Origin: Anarhynchus alexandrinus
Lineage: Eukaryota; Chordata; Aves; Charadriiformes; Charadriidae
NCBI GenBank assembly: GCA_008711295.1
Contig: VUYV01000015.1
Coordinates: 1,445,054 to 1,509,053, forward strand
Direction: 5' to 3'
Length of the DNA stretch: 64,000 nt
Position 1 is the first letter of the stretch. Each line of letters begins with the position of its first letter. Of the stretch, positions 35,901 to 50,900 are shown piece by piece. The notes beneath the pieces were generated by a model that ran no database searches, had not been told where the DNA came from, and was given only the letters and a program-made list of their open reading frames with translations. Both the position numbers and the translations under genes were made by a program.

Positions 35901-38900
35901 GCGTGAGCCTTGAAAATGTTGTGGGTGTTCAGCTGGTCTCGTGCAGAGTCCTCTGGCTTTCATTTATGTGAAGCAATTTTAACCGTAGCAGAACTTGGTG
36001 TGCTGTCAGACACGAGCCTGTTTTTTGCTGCAATGTTTGTAGTTACTCTGTAGCACCTCCACAACCCTGAGACTAAATGTTTGCCACAAAGGGCAATCTT
36101 TATAAACCTCAAGGGCAGGCAGATGTTCTAGGATGTGCAGCTTCTGTAGGAGTGCATTGTCAGTATTGAAGATGGAGGAGCTTTCAACATCTGAAAGTTA
36201 CATTGACAATGCTACTAATGGCAGAAGGGGATACAGCAAGTAGTTGCTCCTTTCACTGTGTTGCTTATTTGCATGACTATGGGAAAACAGAAAGAGAAGA
36301 CTAAACAATATGTATATAACAACAAATAATGTTGCTTAGGATGTTGCACAGAGCCATTTTTTATCCCAAGAGATACCAGGAAAATATGTCTTGCTGCGGT
36401 TGAAGTTTTTGCTGGAGGGACTTCTTACAGTTTATCTGAGGCAGTAAACTAAATTCCATCTCATCTAAATTGAGAAAGAAACCTGGACTTCCTTTCTTAG
36501 TGCTGAACATTCAGTATTTCCTGTGATTTGTCAGGATGTGTACTCTGGCTTATTGTTAATGAGGAAACTTACCCCCCACACACCCTAAATCTAGGACACA
36601 GACTGTTCTGACCAGGGGGACTTTCTTTTCTATCCCTTTTTCATTTATTAGAGTTGAGATCATCTAAAACACGGAAGTATGTAATACTGAGTGAGCTAGT
36701 AAGTTGGGAGTAGAAGAGAGCATCTCACCTTGATTAAATCTGTCGTGGTAATGTGCTGGTTTATGTTGTCTTGTACTTCTCATATTTGCCATTTTCTAGT
36801 TGAAAATAGTTTTCTGGTTGATAGAGAATGTTAAATGCTTTCTTACTTCAGCAAATTGTTATAAGTGATCATGACATGGAAGAAACTTTCTGAACTCATT
36901 TACCAATTGGAAGCAACATATCCATACGTTCTGGTCTTTTGAGAAGTGTCTCTGAACCCACTGCTCTCTGTAGACAAAATGCAACTCAGAAACAAGTACA
37001 CAGAACTTAAAGGACTCGGGGAGGGGGAGTATTACTTGAAGGGTCCTCATCAGAGCATGAAGAAATTTTTTCTTCTTTGTGGAATTTTGTAGGCCTCCAA
37101 CTTTCAGGGGTTTTTTAAAGCTGTTATAGTCCTGAACAGTTTAATTGTGGATTTGGTGTAAACTTGGAAGCAGAGATACTACCAGTTTTGAATGCAGATT
37201 CCCAAATATCTTTTTCTAGTTTCACTCTGCTTTGATGCACTAGAAGCTTTGTTGATTTTTTTTTTTACCTCATTTGGAAGGACGTGTCTATCCAATTAGA
37301 GGAATTAGAAGAGCAAGGAATGATATCTAAAATGTCTATTTATAATTTCTTTGGTACTCTGCCTGTTTTGTCTTTAAGGCATTATGCCATGTGACTTTGT
37401 GTGTTAGTCTTTTCATAAAGACTTTTCACTTGCAACAGTTGTGACAGCCTGACTTTGGATAGGTAGGAGCTTGTGGATGTGAGCAGAGAAGGGCATGTTT
37501 CTTTGCCCAAGATGTCTATTCATTTAACTTCCTACAGGCGTAAGATCCATTTTATGCCTGGCCATGTTTTACTTCCTCAACCTTTGAAAATAGAACAAAG
37601 GTGTTCCTTTCAGATGATTTATCTTTCCACCTAGGATCACACTGGGAAGCAGGCTTCTGTTACATAGTTTTGAAGGTCGGGCCCACAACTATCATTTGAA
37701 TTGTCTCAGACCTCTTCAGCTGAAATTGTAATCAGTTAGCTCACTTACAAAAATGGGCAGCTTTTATAGTCTGTGGTGGATTCCCATGCCCAGAGGTAGC
37801 CCCATCCTCTATCTTGAAGGACATGCCCAACTCCTCAAGGCTTTCCTCAAAATTACATTGTGGGAAAGCATGGATCTCATGCTTTCATAGTCGTCCTTTT
37901 ACTGGTCCTTCCCAAGTCATGCAATACCTAACTAAGGAGAGGCTGCTTCCTTTTATGCTTCGCAGAATTATCCGGTTTTGGGTATTTCTTAAAATGGTCA
38001 AAGATCTTTTGGCACCATGCCCATCAGTGAAATAGTAGTGCATTCTGAACTCTACAGACTTGGTTCTTCAGTTGTCAGTGCAGTTATTTTTCCTCCTGTG
38101 AAGTGTCTCTGAAGCTCCAAGAGTATTTTAGTTAGTATGTAATGCAGTTACACAGGCTATGGCAGGTGAAGCTATGGCAGGTGAAGCCATGTGATAATTA
38201 CTGGAGGAAACAGTTTTCTGTTGCACAAATAACACATTTTGCTCAAATGTGTAATTTTATACTTCTAATCCACGCTGTTCTGTGTTTCACCAAAGTTGGC
38301 TTATGGCGGTATAGTCTTCTATACTGGAGATGAAATTGAAAAGTGATTTCAGCCTTCTTTCTCACCTATACTGTGTCAAAAAATGAGGGAGCAACCATTC
38401 TCTTGGTGCTTACTCTCTGAAAGGAGGCACTGAAACATTGAGTTAATACTTGTAAATGGCTTTACCTGCTTTCTCAATAGTGTTAGTTTTCTCAATTCTA
38501 GGCAGCTTGGAATAGCTGGTCATTGCTTACCTTGTGAGGGCGTCTGAATTGCTGTAGTCTGAATTGAGAAGAGACGGAACAGGATAAAAGTACTGATAGC
38601 CAGCCTTTTTTGTTTGCAGGTGCCTGTCAAATGTCATGGCTTTAGTGCTTCACAATTGGCAGAACCTTATTTGTGTATGCAAATTTCCTGCTAAAACACT
38701 TTACCTAGACTATAAGCTCCTAGAGATGGGGACATACATATAAACATATCTGCTATCCTAATGGTTTGTGAATAATACCTTTCTTTGCTTTGCAACTATG
38801 GCTTGAGAGACTAACCATGCAATTGCGTAATATATGAGTTGCTGTGCTATTCTTAGCAAGTGTTTTAGTCATTTTATTTTCAACTCCTACAGATTCTTCT

Positions 38901-41900
38901 ATGGAGATGAAGCCTGATGTTTGGACCTTGGTCCCTTGTCTTCTTTAGACATAGTTTTTCCTGTATTTTGCTCTGTGTGTTGAGCTGTAGCTGTTAAGAG
39001 TGGATGGTCTGGCTTATCATGGCCCCAGTTTTCCCAAGCTGTTGTTCTGCCATTCTGTCTCATGGTGCTTGAATTCTAGTAGGTCTAGATAATGATTTTT
39101 CTTTTTTCATTCCCCACCCTTAGGCCACATACTTATTCTCATCAGTTTCTTGTTCAATGATGCTTAGAAGGATTTTTTGATTTCCTTGGGAGAAAAACAA
39201 AGCTCTGTGCATGCTCCCTTTGTAGATTTATGGGGGTAGTTGAAAGGAAACTGTTGCTTGCTTCACAGATTTTCTGTGTTGCAGTCGTATCTAGGCTTCT
39301 TTGAACTAGAAGTCCATTATAGCCCAAAATATTTGGGATTCTCACATTCCATAAGACAATTCAACTTATAAAACTTGTTTTTTTTCTCATCTCTTCCCAA
39401 AAATACAGCCTGTGTTTCCAGTTGTATCAGTGTAGTTTGCAAGGTATTACCTACGTGATGTTATGCAAATACCTGGGTGTTTTCCATGAAATGGAGGGGT
39501 GTGAGGTTGAAGTATGCATTGAGAGGTTTCTCTTCCTTTTTGACTTTTGTATCTAATTCTATTCTACCCAAATAGACTTCTTGGGAGACTGTAGGGGGAA
39601 AGAAGAAAAGCCTTGGAAAGGAAAGTTCAGAAAACAAAGAGAACAGAGAAAAACGAGGGGACAGAGAAGTGAGTCGTGGACGGGGAAGTTCCAACAGACG
39701 GGGAAGAGGAGGCAGCCGTGGCCGAGAGTGTACGTATAGGGGTTTATTTTTAAAGATTTAGACACTTTTCTCAACTGTCTGAGTTGAGAGCAGATACTTA
39801 ATGGAGTAAAGTCCGTCTGAGCTATAGCTCAGTGCTGAAGGGATCATAACTTGGTGACAGGTGTGCTGAATCTGTCTTTGTGACTTGGTTTTGTGATGGT
39901 CTGTGCTTGTTCAGAGACACTCGATTTAATTTAAATTACTGTCCCTTTGTACAAGATCAATTAATCAAACATTTGCTCTTCTTTGTATAAGTTTTAGAAT
40001 TGAGTCTTTGTAAGACAGCTTGAGAGCAAGTATGTTGCTGCACAGCTGTACACTTTTTTGTTTCTTTTAATGAAAAAATTATCCGGCTTTGACTCCATCT
40101 CCTTTTATGAGTGGTAGAACCTGAAGATGTTCTCATCTTCTTGTAAGGTGGATGAAAAGACTGGGATCATTATTAATCTCTAGCATGTATTATTCACATA
40201 AGCCAACCAAAGGTGAGTTTTTACAACAGAGAAAATTCTTTGTGAGTTGAAACATTTACAAATCTGCTACAGTTTATACAAGTGCAATAATACATTGTAC
40301 AAAAGCAAACTGATGTTTCCAAGTTAGGTAGCATCACATCACCAGTGGGTACCACTTTTCCCTAAGTTTTAGCGGTGGTGTCAAAGCTGTATACATTGCC
40401 TGTAAAGGCCATAGACAGCACTGATAGATGAGCAGAGAAACCAGAATGAAGAAAATATGTTTAGCTTTTCACTTACAAGCAGGAAAAATATTTGCAATAT
40501 TAACCAACTCTTCTAATTCATTATTGGACTATATTCAAATATTGTTCCAGTGAAGACTTTGTGAATCTTTGTGGAATAGGATAACACCAAGATAGAAAAA
40601 AATATTAATATAACTTGCAGCTATGCTTAGAACAAATTGAAATCAAATCCATCGAAATGAAAGTGAGGGGCAACATTTTTTTGCTAGAGCTAGATGCTGT
40701 TTGTGTCTTTTTGTAAACTGGAATTAAAGATTTTTCCCGGCGCTTACCAAATCTTGATTTTCTCTTCCCAGCTTTATGTCCAAGCATTAATGATTTTGTT
40801 GCTGTTATTAGGAGAAGTTGTGCAGTGAGAAATCTCAGCAGTGTTTTAAGTGGCCACTCATTTTTTTTTTTCTTTTTTTCTTCAAGGAGCCAGCCGTCTT
40901 TCAGAGTACCTCCTCAGGATTTTTCTACAAAGTAGTAAAGTTGCAGTGCTTTTCTAATGCCTCATCTCCACCCAGTCATCATCCCTCCGATTTAAATACA
41001 CAGGCGCATACTTTTAAGTTTCCCTGATTGTACAGGGATGTGGTATAGGCAGATGGGAGGAGTTGGTGTTCTTAGTTATCCCTTATTATTTCACTATTGC
41101 CACTGATGTGTTGTTGAGGAAGTGTAGTATGAGGCAACTGTATTTCCTACCTCATTAAAGCAGTGAGGCCATAATTAATTTAATAGTGTAGGCTGCAAAA
41201 CGCTGCACTTTTTTTTCAGGGGGAAAAAAAAAAAAAGAAATGTATCTGCTGATGGACACTTCCCTCTTGTTAGATATTTTGCTTCCTAATTATCCAGTGC
41301 GAAGTAAACATAAGTTCCTTGTAGCTGCTCCCCCAAAGAAGAGGGGTGACTGAGATCTGTTAACCAGCCCACTTTAAAATCTTGCCTTTTCTTTTGGGGT
41401 TCAGGTTAAGCAGATAGCTATATTGTCTCGTGTACGAGTGTCTAAAGCTTCTCTTAAGCTGTCCTCTCTCCACAGTTAGAGCTGAAGAGAATGGAGTGGA
41501 CAACAATCAAGGAGACAGGCCTTCAGACCGTGGGAAACGTGGCCGTGGGAGAGGTGAGATGGTGACATTGGTTGGGGACTGGCACTGATTTCATGTCCTG
41601 AAAAGGAACTCTCCCATTTATTTCTTTGAACACTTTTTTTTAAGCATTTGTTGGTTATCCTTTGATTCCATAAACACTTCAGCCACCGTTAATTTAGGTA
41701 CATCCCCCTCCCTTACCCCTTGTTGTGTCTTGGTCTCAGAACAATTTAAAAGAATTGACACAAATCACCTTTATGGTAGTTTCCTGTGTAGCAGGCTGGT
41801 GTATCTAGCTATGGAGAGCTGTTTTCCCAGGTCAACTCATGCCAGCCTCCTGTGAGTGGGAGTGCAATGGGCTCTTCAGGGTGGACCTTGGCAGCAGGAG

Positions 41901-44900
41901 AGTGCAAGATTCCATCTGTAGGGCTCTCAAGGAAGGATTTTTTGTGCACTTGTGTTTTTTCTTTGGGGTGGATCCAGTTGTCAGGCTTGCCTTCTGTTTT
42001 CGGTACTCAATCAGAGAAAGTGCAAGTCACTTTAAAGGCTTTTGGTAGGAGAAGGAATTTGGCATGGAAGAGTTGACGAGAACTGTGGAAAAAGAATACT
42101 GCAGAGTCTTAGGTACAATTCCGATCCTATCCTGTGGAAGAGAGAGGAAAGTTGTTGGTAATGGGTTTGATGTGGAATCAGGGGATTTGTAGTTGGTTTG
42201 GATTTTCACAGGTTGGAGTGGAAAGAGGCTTGTTTTTTTCCGGAGCAGGAGGAATGAAAATGAGTATCCTAGGTACAGTGCAGATTGTGTGGGGAAGTGG
42301 GTATTAAAGGAGTTAAATTGATGAAGTGCACAGCAGAGCTAATGTACTTAATAAGTAATGTCATGAAAAATTCTGCCTTCAAAGGACTCTATTCTCTTTG
42401 GAATATCTAGTAACGAGGCATTCAAAGACAGGTACGTCCAACTTCATTTTCTCCAGATCTGCATCTTGAAGGAGTGGAAAGATGCAAAGACATGTACGTT
42501 CCAGAGGTTGACTCGGTTGTGCCTGTGAATCATCAAATACCAAATTGTGTGCCCAGAGAAGTAGCTTTGCAGTGAAGGGTGTGGTATAGTTCACAGCTAC
42601 AGTTTCTGGTATGTTAGCACTGTTGTTAGATGGAATGTAAGTCTTATGGTGTTTGTTTTATAAAATAATCCTTTATACTCACATATAAATATAAAGATAG
42701 GATTTTTTTTTTTAATTGTTGGGTGAAACTTACAGGTTAATTTCAAATGCAGTCTCTTTTTTGCTTTGTAACCTTATGAACAATACGATGCTTTTGCTGT
42801 CAACCCTGTAGCTCTCTGGCTTGAGACATGATATTTATCTAAAGCACTTAATCATCAGATCAAACTGATATATCTGACTGAAAAAATAGGAACAAATTCA
42901 ACTACTTTCTGTTCACTGGCGTAGTGTACATAGTATTATTGTATCTCTCTACCAAATATTTTAGGCTGTACATTCATGTGAGCAAAGTATCTTAATGAAG
43001 TGTTTTCAACTGTCTGTGATAAACCCGTTGAACGACTTCAGGATCATTACATTACAAGTTTGTGTATTCTGTGGCAGAAAATACCTAATTTAATTTTATA
43101 ATGCAAGCCCTTGAAATCTGCAGGGAGTTGTGTGAAGGTCTGTAATTCACTTCTCAGTATTTCAGGGATGCATGACCTTCTTTCTTTGGATTTTAGTAGA
43201 AATAAAAAAAAAAGCTTCCTGCCATTTCATTCAGTAGTCTTTCTTTTCTGTTACACAGCAAAGTCAAATGTGGGATAAAGTACTTCAGCTGAAAGTAAAT
43301 AGACTGCTGGTAATCACCACAGAACCCTTTTTTAGAAATGTTTCATGAGGAGTGTGTGCGTGTAGGAATCTAGGCATTGGATACAAAATTAGGGGTCAGC
43401 TAATATCTGAGCAACGCACTGCACTGTCTTGCTATTTTAAACTACCTTCTCAGGCTGGAGTTATCTTACTGGCTGCTTTCTAGGGGAAGATTTTCTGGTT
43501 CATCATATTACTGCTTCACTGTAAAACAACCTAATTTTAAGAAATGATGAGCACTGAAAATAGCAGAAATGGGATTGACACTGAGGTGTTAATTTGCTGT
43601 TTACTGAGGGGGGAAAAACTCTGGTAGTGAGTATTTCAGCCTTGGTGCTCTAGGCACTAGCTTCGTTTTTTAGTAAATCTTCTGTTAATGACTGTGAGAC
43701 ATTCCTTGCAACTTTATAGGGTAGTACAAACACCACTGGTTGCTGGTATGCAGGAGATCAGGTATTTGAAGTAGATGTGTGTTATTGACTTATTAATAGA
43801 AAGCAAAAAGTACATCACAGGATGAACGCATCCCAGCTGGAGTTGCTCTGCTCTTGCTAAACTGGGGGAGTAAACTTTGGCTTAGAAGGGAAGTAAGGAA
43901 TCTCTTTTTTTTTTTTTTTAGATGACCTTCCCATGTATCTTTCTTTTCAGAACTCAATTTCTTCAATAACCTTAATTTAGATATAAAAAAATACTGTAAT
44001 AGTGGTGGATAGTAGTCATGTCAAAGTGATTATATGTGTTTGTCAGTATTGCCAGGATTTGTAACTGTCTGGAATGGAATCTTGTGAAGGAATTATGGAG
44101 GAAGATGGTTATGTCTTTAGGATTTTCAGCTCTAAAAACGTTTCCTCATTTGTGTTTTAATCAGCTGCAGTGTTATATACAAATTGGCAAACTTCACAGG
44201 GTTTTTTTATGCTGCTGTTCTGTACTGTTCTCACATCTTCAGTTTAGCATGCAGGTATGATTCTCCCACAGTCCTTCACCCCATGTTGAAAAGGATGTGG
44301 TAGAGCTAGAAAAGGCTTTTGAAGGTACTGGGAAGACTGCATCTATGGGATGTGAGGAACAAGCAGACTAGGACTTCTCTGCCTGCAAAAGAGAGGGCTG
44401 AGTGGGTGTATGGTAGAGATCTGTAAAATTTTTGCAGAAAAGATTCTGTGGGGAAATCAACTGATGACTCCAAGAAAGTATGCAAATGAGGGAATATTAC
44501 ATGAAATCAGTAGGTTACAGGTTCAAAATGAACTTATGGAGGTGGTTCTTCACATATGTAGTTAGCTGAGGAATTCCTTTCTGTAAGATGTTGTGGATGC
44601 TGAAAATTTACACACAGAGATTTGACAATTTAATCCAAAAAAAGAACCGCAGCAAGAAAATGAAAAACCACTGAGGGTTTTGGTGCATGTAAATTACCTT
44701 TGGCTGAGGAAGTCTGAGCCACAAATGGTTGAAAACCAGGAAAGTGTCCAGAGAAACTGCACTGTGGTTTCAGTTCTTTTACTCTTCCCTAGGTATCTAA
44801 TTGACCATAGCTGATAATGGGCTAGCAGGTAGACTGGACTTGATTCAGCATAGAAATTGTTACAGGTTCATGTGTAGCAATTCTCCTCATTTGCAAAGTG

Positions 44901-47900
44901 AAAATGGATTTGTTGCTTTTACTTCTGTTCCTCTGTTCTCTTCCTCATAATTCTTCCAGAGCAATGTGAGCATGCCATAAATGTGGATGCTGACAGGGAA
45001 TTATTTTCTAGCAAAACAGGAATAAAAATGAAAAGGAAAAAATTATGTTTTAATTTTGGACTTAATCAGTATGACAAGGAGCTTTTCAAACTCTTGTTTT
45101 TTTTCTGCTGGCTGTATAAGAAAGCAAAGCAGCTTACTCTTTGTAAATATCTGACTATAGTCCAGCTTGTATTCTTGATATCTCTCTTTAAAAATCTTTT
45201 TTAGATAAGAAGTATGCTGTCCCCCCCAAAAAATGAGCTTCTGTAATCAGAATTGCATGTCTAAACGTTTTCTTGTTTTAAAAGCTTAGCACAGTTGGCA
45301 CAGGATGTATTTTGGGTTTCCTTGCCAGAATTAGTAAGGATGTTGTTTTTTCTAAAACATGAATGTAGAACAGAATTTCTGGAGGTCACAATATGAAGTC
45401 TGTTTAGTTTTGTTGAAGTTGGTTCTGTGTTGGTTAAGAGTTGTGTGTCATGTAAATTTTTTTTTTTTGAGGTTAAACAGAACTTAGCTTTAACATAAGT
45501 TATTTTCTTTTAAACATAACTTCAGAGTTGAAAGTTTTCTGCATGTGCGTCTAAAAATGGTTATTAGAGTACATTCAGTATATAAAACCGATCCAATGCT
45601 TCTAGCTTTATGATGACTAATAAGCAAACAGTGATTTGAATTATTAAATATCACTTCAGTATTTGTTTTGGTAACATCGAATACCTAGAATACAAACTTT
45701 ATATACTTAGCCTCCTTATCTCTTCATAAGGCTTCAGCCTCCATCACCTCGGCGTCTACAGGGAAGGTGGCTAGCTCTGCAGTTCCAGAGCAGAGACCAG
45801 GGCTGTTCAGTTATTCAGTTACTGTGCAGTGAGAGATAAGCACAAATCTAGGGTGTTGCCAGCCCTTCTAGTCTGCATTTCCTTTTCCTTTCAGCTTTTC
45901 TTAGGCCTCTTTCTTAACCTTAAAGTGTCTTCATCTAATTTAAACTTGTCAGTGTGAAAATCTGAGGTTTGAAATAAAGTACCTGTGTTGCACTAGAAGG
46001 ATTTAGGTCTGCAAGCTCGGCAAACTGGATTTTCTACAGAACAAACTCTGAAATTAATTGGTTAGTTCTGTCTGAGTTGTGGTAATGCACACGTTTCTCA
46101 TGCTTCCACATAGTGTGCATTTGTTTTGGGGGAAGAAGTGTTGTGAATGAGAAGAACGATTCTTTCTATGCATGAATGGAACCAGAGTGAAGACTTGATT
46201 GTGTGATTGAGTGTTTTGAACTTCCAGTGGGTTTTAGTGGAAACAGAAAAACCTGCCACCTGCCTGGGTGTAAGTGTTGACTTCTCTAGAATTCATTCCA
46301 GAGAAGAAAAATGTAAATTGAATAAGTGATGGGTAGTGTGAACCTAGTCAGCTGAGGGAGATGTGCTGGAGAGCAGGAAAAAACCCCCAATAATACACAG
46401 TTGAAGAGTTACAATGTTAAAGGAAACAAAAACATGTTTTAAATAATACATTGTTTTAAATGTTGTTGGATAAAGGGTAGTAGCAGGAATGTTGATTAGA
46501 ATCAACTTTAAACATAGTTTTCCAGTCCTGGTTTCCTGGAACAGAAATGAGTAAGCAACACTGCCTTGATACTTTAGGCTGTTGTTTGTAGATCCAGGTG
46601 TAAAGGAATGTGAAGAAATGTTGTGAAGGTTTATATGAGGCAGGGCAGTAATTTTGTTCTTTGCCTGATGTCCATCATTTGCTTTTGTGCTCCATATGCT
46701 GATTGATTGTAAGAAAGTATGTTCCTTTAGACTCACCAGAAGATTTAATGAGCTACTACCTAGCCACTTGTTCTCTTTTTGTGGGTATGTAAAACTGTCG
46801 ATAGAAGAATTCCTGATTGCGAATTACCACAGGAAATTTTTTTTAAACATTAAATGTTGCGATATAAATCATATATACACATCTTTTTAGAGTAGTGTTA
46901 AAGCTATACTTTTACATTACGAACATAAACTGGCATTACTACTGGGAGGAACTGGTCCTGCCTGTCTCCCTGTGCATTTGAGGATTGATCTAATTTTAAA
47001 ACTAACCAAGCCAAAAAAGAAAAAATGGGGAAGGCAGCATGGTAGCTGGGGAGAACAGGTTATTTTGGTGGCTTATCCTGGTGTAAAGGATAAGTGGAGG
47101 AGCTTGCTAAAACTTCAACTTCTGTTTAATTTGTTAAGATTATTCTTTCGGGCTTTTGCGCTTGGGAGTCTGAGGAGACTTGCCCCCTCTTCTAAAATCT
47201 GTTTGTACTTTCATGCTAGCTATTCCAGCTAATCACTCTGTACGTAATGTCTGCCTCACTCAAAAATATTTCTGTGTGACTGTTTCTGTCATTCGCAGCT
47301 CCCAATTGATCTTGTAGTTGAGCTTGTCAAAAAAACTGTTGATCTGTCTTCTATGGGCAGTTAGTAAATGGTGTTTAATGCTGTATTGCTAGCTGTAGGA
47401 AGCAAATTTATTACATAGATGACCCCTACAGTGTCCCCAGGTAAACTTGTTAGCTGGTTCTACTCATAAAAAAAATTATTTACTGTGCAGAAAGATAATC
47501 CAGAGTGCCCTGACTTCAGAGCATCTGAGAGCTGTGACCTCATTATGCCATGGATCAGTTTACCAGATTGGGGATTTTAGGTGGGTGAAGGAGAGAAGAG
47601 CAGTAGAATAGGTGGGCTGAGGAAGGAGGTTCAGAGGCCAAGTTGCAATCAGGTGGGTACAGGGGTGTCTGTGGCAGTGTTGTTTATGGCGGAACAAAGA
47701 GCACAGCTTCACACTCAGTGAAGAGGGATGGTGACTGCTGGGTTGCAGCTGTTGTTACCTCTTTCCTAACCTCTGTCTGTCCTCTCCAGCTGATTGTGAC
47801 AAGAGAGCAAAGATGGGAAAATGTAGAGACAGCAGGCCTAGCCTAGTGTCAGACTTCAGTTTTTCTGTATTCTTGTCCCACCAAAATACTGTGTGTTGCT

Positions 47901-50900
47901 GGATGGGAAACCTTCCTCTGCAGGTTTTCATGGTTCCTCTGTAGCTAGCAGTTGTGATCTTGTATAGGATATTGGTAAACTCTTTCATCAAAATGTGGGT
48001 AAAGATATCCTGCTATTTTGATACTTCTAAGAAGTCCTTGAACATGTAGGTGGTAGACATTTTAGAGGTCCAGAAATACCTTTTAAAACTTGGATTTTGA
48101 ACTAGGGCAAGGGGAAGAATGACTGGTGAGGGGAGAGAAAGGAAAGTTATTAAAACAAGAACTTCCTAAACTGGTTTTACCATGTTCTGGAGCTACTGTT
48201 CTTGTTCAGTTTAGGTGGTCCCTTGAAAACAAGGGGTGATTTTGATCTAAATTTGAACAGCCTCTCATGGGTAATTCTGATGTTTCGACAACCAGAGTAT
48301 TGGTGACTTAGCATTATCACTTTTGTGCTCTGGTAAACCCATAGTTGCTTGGTGACTTATAATTACTGCATAGCTTTGTTCTCAGTCTGCAGCTCTTGAC
48401 CTTCTCCTGTTCTTGTAATATGAAATAATATTCTTAGTCTTCTGTTGTGGTTTAACACCAGGCAGCAACTAGGACCACACTGCTCGCTCACCCCACCCCA
48501 CCCCCCTCTCCATAGGGTAGGGAGGAGAAGGGAAAAAGGAGCGGGGGGGAAACCTCATGGGCTGAGGTAAAGACAGTTTAATAGAACAGTTATAAATAAT
48601 AATAATGGTAAAAGAATATACAAAATAAAGTGATACCACATAAGTCACACTCACTATGCGATGAACAGTTGCCCAGCCCGTCCTGACAAGCAGTCATGGA
48701 CCCCTGCCCCATGTCCAACCCCCACTTATACACTAAGCATGATGTCTATGGTATGGAATATTTCTTTGGCCAGCTTGTCCTGTCTATGCTCCTTTTCAGT
48801 GTCTATAGGAAGCTGAAAAATGTCCTTGACTAATGTAATCATTACTTAGCAACAACTAAAACAATATGTGCTATCAACATTCTTCCTATACTAAGTCTAA
48901 AACACAGCTGCTACTATAAGGAAAATTAACTCTTTCCTAGCTGAAAACCAGGACATCTTCCTCAAAAAAACCCAACAAACTGAAAAGCCTCAGATATTGA
49001 GGCCCTAAAAAAAAGGGGGGGGGAAATCTATGTAGAAATACGCCACATGTAAAAAATAGTTTCTAAGAGTTTACGTAGATGTGTGCTTTATGCATGGTTA
49101 AGTAATACAAAAATTTTCATGGCCTGTTGGCTTTATGCAACATGCAAAAATAAAGCCATTCACTATATCAAGAAGCTTGTCAGCTGAGGCTGGTAACCAA
49201 AATTGGAGGCAACATACATTTGTGGTTGTTAAAACAGAAATTAATATTCTAGTGGGTGATAACAAAGAAGTTGAGTGATTTGAACTGGATGATTTTCATG
49301 TTGGTAACTGTGATTAAGGGGGAAGCAGAATGAATGTGTGGTCACAGGTTGGCACAGGAGGGCAGGGGTGGACAGGTGGGCTGAGTCAGAGAAGGAAACA
49401 AATGGAGTATTTACATTTTCTCCTCACAGACAAGGAGTGACAGGGAATTTCTTGAGAGATGAGGGTTCGCAGGGACGCTGGATTCTAGAGCATCTTAGTC
49501 AAGAGTGAGAAAGTAGAGACAAAATTTTGAACAACGTGTAATGATTTAGCAATAACAGTCTTGTGGGATGGGTCTTTAGTTAAGTCCTTTTCTTGGCATT
49601 TGGAACTACTTCACTACGTACAGAAAAGATAGCAAAGAATTGCAAGTCCTACTGAAACATATAGTCTTAGATGAACAGTGGCTTACTTGTGTGGGTTAGG
49701 GAAATAAATCCTCCTGTGAGGAAATTTGGGAAGTAAATAAATGATACTTAACTTCAACTATGGTAGTTTTCTTCTTCAACCCTAGTATTTTCTAATGTGA
49801 CAGACTAGTGATTGGCGGCTCCTCTGCTGTTGCTGTTAAATGGTGTTTTCTCTCCTAGGGTTTGGACGTGGCAGAGGGAGAGGAGCGGGGAGGTTTTCAG
49901 CCCAAGGCATGGGGTAAGAAACATGCAGAGCACAGATTTTGGCAAGGATCAAACTCAGTGGCAATATTAATTGACAATATTAATATTGCTACTGTATGTA
50001 TTAATATTGCTGTATGTTTGATAAACCAATATGGATGCAAAAAATCAAAGATCTGTTAGATGTATAATGGAATATTTTTGTCTTAAGCTGGTATTTCTAA
50101 CTAGACACACCTGTACAAATCTAATGTAAGTTCACTCAATGTTAATATCTCAGACTTGGAGAACTCATTTATACCTGTCAGAAACAGCCACATAGTGCCT
50201 AGGAGGCTGAAAGTTCTGTGTGGTGCATATGGTCCGAGGTCAATTTTAAAATAGATTTGTTTCAATGTAATGTAGAACATGCAAGTTCTATATAAAATGA
50301 GAAAGTCTAGCGATTTTTTCTCCTGTTTTTGAGGTTTCATGCTTTAGCTGTTTGGACATACAATGACCCTAAAACAGAATCAAAAGAAGTTACTCGGCAG
50401 CTCTAAAGCTTCTTCTCAGTTTTGTTGGAATAACTTGCTTCAGAGAAGTGTAGCCTCCACTACTTTCACGCAGTGTTTGCCTTTAATGACATTTCATGTA
50501 ATGTCAGTGATGTCATGATGAACAGAAGGCTCATTCTACTTCTCTAATAATCTTTCTAGTTCATAATTCTAGATGATAAGCTGAAAAGAGATTTTTCTTC
50601 AGTAATGCTTTTTCACCTTTTAGCAGCATCTGTGTGTTTTGGCGTTGGTGTCAGGAGTGCATTCTGAAGTAATCTTATTGATGTTCTGACTCCTGTCCTG
50701 CGCAGGTCTGGTGCTCTGAAAGGATATGATACTGGTTTCTCATCAGTCAGCCACCTGCTGAGAAACTATCAGCTGAGAGGGGCTTATTGTTGTGCATATA
50801 AACTTATGCTTTATAAGACTGGGAGGAGTAGGTATGATTAACCACTTTTTCAGGAATTGTTGTTTTGATTCAGTTACTCTACAGTAGTCTTTTTTTTTTT

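Larger units (their letters stand above)
41554..49858 (+). other. UBAP2: UBAP2 intron 6 (8.3 kb)
   Basis: It contains an ancient CR1-like relic at about 44290-44630 and a clean solo LTR at 48443-48955. The remainder is AT-rich unique sequence with poly-T at 43904-43919. No gene is seen. Confidence 0.8.

Noticed and set aside
38156..38185. Possible CRISPR-like direct repeat
   Set aside because: Only two abutting copies without spacers in a vertebrate intron. It is a simple tandem duplication.
46344..46736. 130-codon minus-strand ORF in intron 6
   Set aside because: No recognisable family and no splice or poly(A) context. Judged chance.
50515..50584. C/D snoRNA-like ATGATGA ... CTGA pair in intron 7
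   Set aside because: Bases outside the boxes (GTC before, AAAG after) do not form a closing stem, and no C'/D' boxes are visible.
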